Shown: positions 58,214-64,000 of the stretch, in pieces
Layout of the letters: each line of letters starts with the position of its first letter
Numbering within the stretch: position 1 is the first letter of the stretch
From: Leifsonia sp. TF02-11
GTDB taxonomy: Bacteria; Actinomycetota; Actinomycetes; Actinomycetales; Microbacteriaceae
Reading direction: 5' to 3'
NCBI RefSeq assembly: GCF_017565305.1
Contig: NZ_JAGEKP010000024.1
Span: 1 to 64,000, forward strand
DNA length: 64,000 nucleotides
Made by a program: the position numbers and the translations under genes
The notes under the pieces: model-generated
Database searches by the model: none
What the model saw: the letters and a program-made list of their open reading frames with translations, nothing else
Told to the model about the DNA's origin: nothing

Positions 58214-59167
58214 TCAGCCGAGGGCGGCGGCGCGCGCCTCCGACGGGGACTCGCCGTAGGTCGCCTTGAAGACGCGGCTGAAGTGGGCGGCGTCGACGAA
58301 GCCCCAGCGGGTCGCGACCGACGCCACCGAACGGGAGGCCGACAGCGGGTCCATCAGCTCGCGGCGGCAGCGCTCCAGGCGGCGGGACCGGATCCACGCG
58401 GAGACGGTGGTGCCCTGTTCCTGGAACAGTCCCTGCAGGTGGCGGGTGGAGATGTAGTGCTCGGCGGCGATCCGGGTCGGGCCGAGGTCCACCGACGACA
58501 GGTTGACCTCGATGTACTCCCGGATGCGCTGCATCAGCGCGTGATGCGGGTCGGCGAGCTCGGCGACCGTGCCGAGCTGGTCGGCGAACAGCGTCGTCGT
58601 CAGGTCGAGTGCGCTGTGCGCCAATCGGGCGCCGGTGGCGCCGGAGAGCTGGTCGAGGTTCGCGACGAGCTGCCCCAGGAACGGCACGACGATGCCGCCG
58701 ACCCCTGTGCTCCCGTCGAACCGCACCGCGGTCAGCTGTGACACCAGCTCGGGAGGCAGCGCGATCAGGTGCTTCGGGAACATGACGACCATGGTGCGGA
58801 AGTCGTCCTCGAACACGAGCGTGTACGGGCGGTGGGTGTCGTAGACGGCGAGGTCGCCGGGCCGCAGCACGGCCTCCCGCCCCTCCTGGATGAGGATGCC
58901 GGTGCCCGAAAGCATGAGGCTGAGCTTGAAGTAGTTGCGGTCGGCGCGCGCGATGAGCTCGGGCGTGCGCTCCACGACGTGCTGCGAGGCGCTGACCTCC
59001 GACACGTGGATCTCGTCGGCCTCGGCCGAGCGGATGCGTCCGAAGAACGGTTCCGGTCGGTCGCTGGTCACCTGCAGGGGCACGAACGACTCGGACACGG
59101 CCGTGCGGAAGGCGCTGAAGTCCAGCACGGGGGCGGACTCGGTTGGCCGGAGAAGCTCGGGAAGCAC
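58214..59167 (-). CDS. AraC-family regulator, FeaR-like
   Basis: A 317-residue regulator with an N-terminal AraC-binding-like domain (LDFSAFRTAVSESFVPLQV; GTGILIQEGREAVLRPGDLAVYDTHRPYTL) and a C-terminal double HTH (RIAAEHYISTRHLQGLFQEQGTTVSAWIRSRRLERC ... SVATRWGFVDAAHFSRVFKATYG). FeaR, the activator of tynA/feaB in E. coli, has this architecture and the neighbours here are an amine oxidase and an aldehyde dehydrogenase. GTG at 59167 follows TTGAGG; the upstream frame is unlikely. A GntR-like site lies at 59197-59210 in its promoter. Confidence 0.9.
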   Translation of the reverse strand: MLPELLRPTESAPVLDFSAFRTAVSESFVPLQVTSDRPEPFFGRIRSAEADEIHVSEVSASQHVVERTPELIARADRNYFKLSLMLSGTGILIQEGREAVLRPGDLAVYDTHRPYTLVFEDDFRTMVVMFPKHLIALPPELVSQLTAVRFDGSTGVGGIVVPFLGQLVANLDQLSGATGARLAHSALDLTTTLFADQLGTVAELADPHHALMQRIREYIEVNLSSVDLGPTRIAAEHYISTRHLQGLFQEQGTTVSAWIRSRRLERCRRELMDPLSASRSVASVATRWGFVDAAHFSRVFKATYGESPSEARAAALG

Positions 59168-59196
59168 GATCGACCTCAATCTGGACCGGGGACGAC

Positions 59197-59210
59197 TTTG
59201 TATACGATCC
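59197..59210. promoter_or_regulatory. Candidate GntR operator upstream of the AraC-type gene
   Basis: TTTGTATACGATCC; on the minus strand GGATCGTATACAAA, matching GATCRTATAYMWW sites before hpaH and the FAH-RraA gene. It lies 30-43 bp before the GTG start. If real, the GntR protein of the hpa cluster also governs the amine-oxidation regulon. Confidence 0.6.
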
Positions 59211-59237
59211 GTGATGAGGATGATATCACCCGCGGTG

Positions 59238-59954
59238 CTACGACGGGGAGGCGACCGGTCGTTCGGTGGTCCTGGCGCCGGGCGGCAGCGGCCAGCGTCC
59301 GCGCTGCGAGACCCAGATGACCGCGCAGCCGAGTCCACCGATGATCGCCGCGATCAGCAGGATGTAGAACGCGACCGAGACATAGCCCTCCGGCGAATTG
59401 GCCGGGTCCAGGAACGGATACGGGTACCACGTGTCCTTCCCCGCCACGTGGTTGTAGGCGAGCGGGCCGCGCACCATCGAGTAGATCGCCCACGCGATCG
59501 GGAACGACACGACCCACCAGAGTGCCGTCCACTTCAGGCGGATGCGCCCAGGCGCGAACAGCCAGTCGACGACGATGAGCAGCGGTCCGACCACGTGGAG
59601 GATCTCGTTCGACCACGGGACGGTCGCACCCTCGGCGACGTTCACACCCCGCAAGAGCATGTTGTAGACGATCCCGGTCACCGCCATGTAAGCCGTGACG
59701 CATCCGCGGAACACACCGAACCACTGCGGGTCCTCCCGCTTGCTCACGAGCACGACCGCACCGACCAGGAAGACGACCGCGGCGGCGACGTTGGAGTCGA
59801 TCGTGAAGTAGCTGAAGAAGTTGACGAACAGGGTCTCCGGATGCGGGAACCCTCCGCCCGTCCAGACGGCGTAGCTCTGCGCGAGCTGAGCAACGATGGC
59901 TGCGGTGATAGCGACCGCCCCGACGAGACGAAGGACGACGAAGACGAGGCGCAT
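59238..59954 (-). CDS. Pr6Pr-family membrane protein
   Basis: A 238-residue integral membrane protein with 6-7 spans, close to the Pr6Pr family: FVNFFSYFTIDSNVAAAVVFLVGAV near residue 45, VYNMLLRGVNVAEGATVPWSNEILHVVGPLLIVVDWLFAPGR in the middle, and WYPYPFLDPANSPEGYVSVAFYILLIA near the C-terminus. ATG at 59954; the upstream extension is basic and unlike the family. Function unknown. It is transcribed in the same direction as the AraC gene, ending 71 bp before it. Confidence 0.85.
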   Translation of the reverse strand: MRLVFVVLRLVGAVAITAAIVAQLAQSYAVWTGGGFPHPETLFVNFFSYFTIDSNVAAAVVFLVGAVVLVSKREDPQWFGVFRGCVTAYMAVTGIVYNMLLRGVNVAEGATVPWSNEILHVVGPLLIVVDWLFAPGRIRLKWTALWWVVSFPIAWAIYSMVRGPLAYNHVAGKDTWYPYPFLDPANSPEGYVSVAFYILLIAAIIGGLGCAVIWVSQRGRWPLPPGARTTERPVASPS

Positions 59955-60145
59955 AGCTCGAATGCTATCGATCGATCGGCCGCGCCGACTCGCACGCCGC
60001 GAAGCGACGCGCGGGGCTGGACGACGAGATGCCGACCTCACCGTCCGTGCACCCTCCGTCATCCCCCCTGCGCCTACGGACAACCTCCCCGCGCCCGGCC
60101 GGGCGAGACTGAACGGACCACCATCCCCATCGGAGGAGACCCATC

Positions 60146-61555
60146 ATGACCGATGTCCGTGACCTGCTTGACCGTGTCAGCGCGCCGGAGGGCGAGGGCC
60201 GCGCCATCCACGATCCGGCCACCGGCGCGGTCATCGGCAACGCGCCGGAGGCGACCGTCGAGGAGCTCGACGCGGCGATCGCGCGGGCGCGGGCAGCCCA
60301 ACCCGCGTGGGAGGCCCTCGGCCACGAGGCACGGTCGGCCGCGCTGAACGCGGCCGCCGACGCCGTCGACGCGCGTGCGGAAGAGCTCGCGCGGCTGCTG
60401 TCCCGCGAGCAGGGCAAGCCGCTGAACGGCCCGAACGCGCGTTTCGAGATCGGCGCCTGCTCGGCCTGGCTGCGCACCAACGCCGCGCTGCAGCTGGAGC
60501 CGGAGGTGCTCGTCGACGACGGCGAGACGCACGCCGAGCTGCACTACCGCGCCGCCGGCGTCGTCGGGGCGATCGGCCCGTGGAACTGGCCGCTCATGAT
60601 CGCCGTCTGGCAGCTCGCACCTGCGCTGCGGATGGGCAACACCGTCGTTCTCAAGCCGTCCGAGTACACGCCGCTGAGCGTGCTCGCCCTCGTCGACGTG
60701 CTGAACGAGGCGCTGTCCGCCGACGTGCTCATCGCCGTCTCCGGCGGGCGCGAGGTCGGCGCCAGGCTGGCCTCCCACCCCGACATCGACAAGGTGATGT
60801 TCACCGGCTCCACCGCGACCGGCAAGAAGATCATCGAGAGCTCGGCGGGCAACCTCGCCCGGCTCACCCTGGAGCTCGGTGGCAACGACGCCGGCATCAT
60901 CCTGCCCGGCACGGACGCGAAGGCGATCGCCCAGGACCTGTTCTGGGGCGCCTTCATCAACACCGGGCAGACCTGCGCAGCGCTCAAGCGCCTGTACGTG
61001 CACGACTCGGTGTACGACGAGGTCGTGGAGGCGCTGGCGGAGGTCGCGCGCGTCACCCCGATGGGCAACGGCCTCGACGAGGAGAACGTGCTCGGTCCGC
61101 TGCAGAACAAGCAGCAGTTCGACATCGTGAACCGGCTGGTGGAGGACGCCAAAGCCCACGGCGGCCGCATCGTCACCGGAGGCTCCCCCGCCACCGAGCT
61201 CGGCGAGCTGTTCTACCCGATCACCCTCGTCGCCGACGTGTCCGACGGAGTCGCCCTCGTCGACGAGGAGCAGTTCGGACCCGCGCTGCCGATCATCCGG
61301 TACACCGAGGTGGAGGACGCGATCGCCAGCGCCAACCGCCTCGATGTCGGTCTGGGCGGCTCGGTCTGGGGACCGGACCGCGACGCGGCCCTTGCGGTCG
61401 CCAACCGGATGCAGTCCGGAACCGTGTGGATCAACTCGCACGGCGGCGTGCACCCGATGATCCCGTTCGGCGGCGTCAAGGGCTCCGGCTACGGCGTCGA
61501 GTTCGGTGTCGAGGGCCTCAAGGCGGTCTCGGTGCACCGCGTCATCAACGGCTGA
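60146..61555 (+). CDS. Aldehyde dehydrogenase (probable arylacetaldehyde dehydrogenase)
   Basis: A 469-residue NAD(P)-dependent enzyme with VVGAIGPWNWPLMIAVWQ, catalytic Glu in LTLELGGNDAG and Cys in FINTGQTCAALKRL. ATG at 60146 follows GGAGGAG. In this context it would oxidise the aldehyde made by the amine oxidase (or by the PLP enzyme downstream) to an arylacetate. Succinic semialdehyde, the hpaI product, is another possible substrate. Followed after 7 bp by the kinase gene on the same strand. Confidence 0.92.
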   Translation: MTDVRDLLDRVSAPEGEGRAIHDPATGAVIGNAPEATVEELDAAIARARAAQPAWEALGHEARSAALNAAADAVDARAEELARLLSREQGKPLNGPNARFEIGACSAWLRTNAALQLEPEVLVDDGETHAELHYRAAGVVGAIGPWNWPLMIAVWQLAPALRMGNTVVLKPSEYTPLSVLALVDVLNEALSADVLIAVSGGREVGARLASHPDIDKVMFTGSTATGKKIIESSAGNLARLTLELGGNDAGIILPGTDAKAIAQDLFWGAFINTGQTCAALKRLYVHDSVYDEVVEALAEVARVTPMGNGLDEENVLGPLQNKQQFDIVNRLVEDAKAHGGRIVTGGSPATELGELFYPITLVADVSDGVALVDEEQFGPALPIIRYTEVEDAIASANRLDVGLGGSVWGPDRDAALAVANRMQSGTVWINSHGGVHPMIPFGGVKGSGYGVEFGVEGLKAVSVHRVING

Positions 61556-61562
61556 GGCCGGG

Positions 61563-62675
61563 GTGCGCGCGCAGCGATCGGCGGCCGGCGGGCTGGGCGG
61601 GGCCGCCGACTCCGCCGACGCAGTGCGTTCAGCAGGCACAGTCGACCCCGCCGACACCATCGACCCCGCCGAGGCCGTCGCCCGTCGGGCGCTCAGCGAC
61701 TTCGGCATCGCCGGGGAGGCCGACCTCCGCTTCGTCAACCGCCGCGAGAACGTCGTCTTCCGTGTCACCGCCGACACCGGCGAGTGGGCGCTCAAGGTGC
61801 ATCGGCCCGGATACCACACCGACGGCGAGATCGAATCGGAGGCGGCCTTCCTCCAGACGCTGGCCGGCGCAGGGGTGGGAGTCGCACAGCCGCTCCGGCG
61901 CCACGACGGCTCGCACGTCGCGCACGTGACCGACGCGCACGGCGCCACCGTGCAGGTGTCGGTGCAGGAGTGGCTGCCCTCCGCGACCCCGCTCGGCTCG
62001 TCGCCGGACACGTTCACGGGCCGGGGATGCCCTGCGGTCGCCGACCTCCGTGAGCTCGGCCGCACGATCGCGCTCCTCCACGACTGCGCCGAGCGTTCCG
62101 GCGCACCCGCCGGGTACGACCGGCACGCCTGGGACGCCGCCGGTCTCTGCGGCCCGCAGGCGCTCTGGGGAAGTGCCGCGCACCTCCCCGCGCTGTCGGC
62201 GGCGCAGCGGACGATACTGGCGGAGGCGGAGGAGGCCGTCGCCCGCGACCTCCACCGCCTCGACCGATCGCCCGCGAGCTACGGGCCGATCCACGCCGAC
62301 CTCACCATGGAGAACGTGCTCGTCTCGGGCGGCCGTATCGCCGTCATCGACTTCGACGACTGCGGCGAGGGCTGGTACCTCTTCGACCTGGCGACGGCCT
62401 GCTTCTTCCTCACCGGGCACCCGCGCGGCGACCGGCTCGTGACTGCGGTGCTCGACGGCTACCGTGCGCAGCGCCCGCTGACCCGGCGCGATGTGGAGGC
62501 CTGGCAGCCGTTGCTGCTCGCCCGCGCACTGTCGTATCTCGCCTGGTCGGTCGACCGTCCCGACGAGGAGGCCACCCGGTTCCACCTCGAGCACCTGCTC
62601 CCCCACATCCTCCCCGCCGCCTCGCGCTACGTCGCGACCGGCCGCACCGGCTGGCCCGAGCTCGTCGCCGGCTGA
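61563..62675 (+). CDS. APH-type kinase (amino-alcohol kinase candidate)
   Basis: A ~370-residue phosphotransferase of the APH/homoserine-kinase-II fold. RFVNRRENVVFRVTADTGEWALKVHR is the N-lobe with the Lys; the catalytic loop is IHADLTMENVLVSGGRIAVIDFDDCGEG (H-x-D-x5-N and D-x-D). Relatives include hydroxylysine kinase. GTG at 61563 is the first plausible start after the ALDH stop; the first ~35 residues are Ala/Asp-rich and may not be conserved. It precedes a phospho-lyase-like PLP enzyme by 38 bp, the same pairing as hydroxylysine kinase and its phospho-lyase. Confidence 0.85.
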   Translation: MRAQRSAAGGLGGAADSADAVRSAGTVDPADTIDPAEAVARRALSDFGIAGEADLRFVNRRENVVFRVTADTGEWALKVHRPGYHTDGEIESEAAFLQTLAGAGVGVAQPLRRHDGSHVAHVTDAHGATVQVSVQEWLPSATPLGSSPDTFTGRGCPAVADLRELGRTIALLHDCAERSGAPAGYDRHAWDAAGLCGPQALWGSAAHLPALSAAQRTILAEAEEAVARDLHRLDRSPASYGPIHADLTMENVLVSGGRIAVIDFDDCGEGWYLFDLATACFFLTGHPRGDRLVTAVLDGYRAQRPLTRRDVEAWQPLLLARALSYLAWSVDRPDEEATRFHLEHLLPHILPAASRYVATGRTGWPELVAG

Positions 62676-62713
62676 CGACCTCCACGAACCCCGACCCACT
62701 TGGAAGCTGCCTC

Positions 62714-64000
62714 ATGACCGACCTCCTGACCCGCCGATTCGACACCCTCGGCCCCTACAGCCCGCTGTTCTACGACCGGCCGATCGAGTTCGTGCGCGCC
62801 GAGGGCGTGTGGCTGACCGACGTGAACGGCGACCGGTACCTCGACGGCTACAACAACGTGCCGCACGTGGGCCACGCGCACCCGCGGGTGGTCGCGGCGA
62901 TCGCCGACCAGGCCGCGACGCTCAACATCCACACCCGGTACCTGAACGACCGCGTCGTCGACTACGCCGAGCGGCTGCTGGCGACCTTCGACGACACCAT
63001 CGACCGCATCGTCTTCACGAACAGCGGATCGGAGTCCAACGATCTGGCGTTCCGGATCGCGACGCAGCATTCCGGGGCCTCCGGCATCCTGATCTCGGAC
63101 TTCAGCTACCACGGCCACACCCAAGCGCTCGCGCGTGTGACGACCGGCCTCCGCGCGCACGAGGGCCTCGGCGCGCACGTGCGCACGCTGCGCATCCCCG
63201 ACCTCGACGGGCCGGACCGCGGGCGCGCGGAGGACGCCGTGCTGACGGCTGCGCTGACGGAGGTCGACGAGGCGATCGCCGCGCTGCAGGCGGACGGGCA
63301 CGGCGTCGCGGCCGTGCTGTTCGACTCCCTGTTCTCGACCGAGGGCCTCAACCGGGTGCCGTCCGGCTACGTGAGCGGACTCGCCGAGCGTGTGCGCAGG
63401 GCAGGCGGGCTGGTCGTCGCCGACGAGGTGCAGTCCGGCTTCGGGCGCACCGGCCGCAGTTTCTGGGGCCACCGCAACCACGGCATCGTGCCCGACCTCG
63501 TGACGATGGGCAAGCCGATGGGCAACGGACACCCGCTCGGCGGCGTCGCCCTCCCGGCCGCGCTGCTGGACGAGTTCGGCCCGCGGAACATGTACTTCAA
63601 CACCTTCGGCGGCAACCCGGTCTCCGCGGCGGCCGGGCTGGCGGTGCTCGACGTGCTCCGCGACGAACAGCTGGTCGAGCGCGCGCAGGAGAGCGGTGCC
63701 GTCATCCGGGAGGCCCTGGCCGCGCTCGCATCCTCGCATCCGTGGATCGGCGCACCCAAGGGCGCCGGCCTGTTCTTCGGCGTAGAGGTCTACGACCGCC
63801 CGGCCGAAGCGGCCGACGCACAGCCCGACCCGGCCCGCACCAAGGCGGTCGTGGAGGCCATGCGCGACCGCCACGTGCTGATCAGCCGCATCGGCCGCCA
63901 CGACAGCGTGCTCAAGATGCGCCCGCCGCTGGCGATCGCGGGGGCGGAAGTGGAGGTGCTGCTTGCGGCGTTCGGGGAGGCGCTGGCGGAGGTGGAGCGG
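62714..64000 (+). CDS. Class III aminotransferase-fold PLP enzyme, phospho-lyase-like (cut by right edge)
   Basis: At least 429 residues with no stop before the window ends. The PLP Lys is K267 in TMGKPMGNGHP, Asp237 in VVADEVQSGFGR contacts the ring N, and GSESND (105-110) holds the phosphate. GYNNVPHVGHAHPRV near residue 46 and GKPMGNGHP are typical of the ethanolamine-phosphate/phosphohydroxylysine phospho-lyase branch rather than of ordinary aminotransferases. Those enzymes eliminate phosphate and ammonia from a phosphorylated amino alcohol to leave an aldehyde. Preceded by the kinase gene. Substrate is not shown by sequence. Confidence 0.9.
   Translation, partial: MTDLLTRRFDTLGPYSPLFYDRPIEFVRAEGVWLTDVNGDRYLDGYNNVPHVGHAHPRVVAAIADQAATLNIHTRYLNDRVVDYAERLLATFDDTIDRIVFTNSGSESNDLAFRIATQHSGASGILISDFSYHGHTQALARVTTGLRAHEGLGAHVRTLRIPDLDGPDRGRAEDAVLTAALTEVDEAIAALQADGHGVAAVLFDSLFSTEGLNRVPSGYVSGLAERVRRAGGLVVADEVQSGFGRTGRSFWGHRNHGIVPDLVTMGKPMGNGHPLGGVALPAALLDEFGPRNMYFNTFGGNPVSAAAGLAVLDVLRDEQLVERAQESGAVIREALAALASSHPWIGAPKGAGLFFGVEVYDRPAEAADAQPDPARTKAVVEAMRDRHVLISRIGRHDSVLKMRPPLAIAGAEVEVLLAAFGEALAEVER

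Noticed and set aside
59205-59240. GTGAT...ATCAC inverted repeat near the AraC-type promoter
   Set aside because: Arms are only 5 bp and the spacing is irregular; too weak to list beside the clearer GntR-like site.

Overview
The window is a GC-rich (roughly 70 %) actinobacterial chromosome segment. Strong G/C preference at third codon positions, many GTG starts, 4-nt GTGA/ATGA stop-start overlaps, two lipoprotein solute-binding proteins and several protein families typical of soil actinobacteria suggest the Microbacteriaceae (Leifsonia-like). That placement is inference; there is no rRNA or tRNA gene here to anchor it. I see no insertion sequence, phage gene or CRISPR array.

Layout. 1-2.7 kb: a ParA/MinD-like ATPase entering from the left, a 128-bp x 4 tandem array of short palindromes, and a LacI-type regulator. 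2.8-5.9 kb: an NCS1 permease and a YtcJ-type amidohydrolase under a clear LacI-type operator. 5.9-9.5 kb: a C39-like protein, a methyltransferase and the potassium transporter Kup. 9.5-16.4 kb: a seven-gene minus-strand operon with a branched-chain-type ABC importer (the two permeases fused) followed by a luciferase-like monooxygenase and two carboxymuconolactone-decarboxylase-type proteins. 16.6-21.5 kb: a small leaderless ORF, an esterase, a ROK sugar kinase, a LysR/EamA divergent pair and a hydrolase. 21.6-28.1 kb: the homoprotocatechuate meta-cleavage (hpa) cluster with its own GntR regulator. 28.4-35.9 kb: an oligopeptide-type ABC importer (one permease fused to one ATPase) plus a cytoplasmic sulfatase. 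36-40.5 kb: membrane and secreted proteins and an ECF-sigma operon that includes a 31-codon ORF and a Cys4 mini-protein. 40.7-52.9 kb: efflux pump, two HSL-type esterases, two paralogous aldo/keto reductases, alcohol dehydrogenase, SDR, amidohydrolase, hydrolase, methyltransferase and TetR. 53.0-64.0 kb: amidohydrolase, MoaF, copper amine oxidase, AraC/FeaR-type regulator, Pr6Pr membrane protein, aldehyde dehydrogenase, an APH-type kinase and a class III PLP enzyme cut by the right edge.

Reading across the window, most of it looks like one catabolic island for aromatic amines and related aromatic compounds. The amine oxidase (phenethylamine-type), the aldehyde dehydrogenase and the FeaR-like regulator would turn aryl-ethylamines into arylacetates. 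The hpa cluster would open and shorten the ring of 3,4-dihydroxyphenylacetate. The kinase plus phospho-lyase-like PLP enzyme could feed in beta-hydroxylated amines by phosphorylation and elimination. A shared candidate GntR operator sits in the hpaH, hpaG and FeaR-like promoters, 33 kb apart, which would tie the two parts together. No HpaBC hydroxylase is visible, so catechol-type amines such as dopamine or noradrenaline fit better than tyramine, unless the hydroxylase lies elsewhere.

The most unusual non-coding features are two arrays, 56 kb apart, built from the same 53-bp module of three palindromes, and three long inverted repeats (cores GGGCACGTTGTTGTC) at convergent gene ends.
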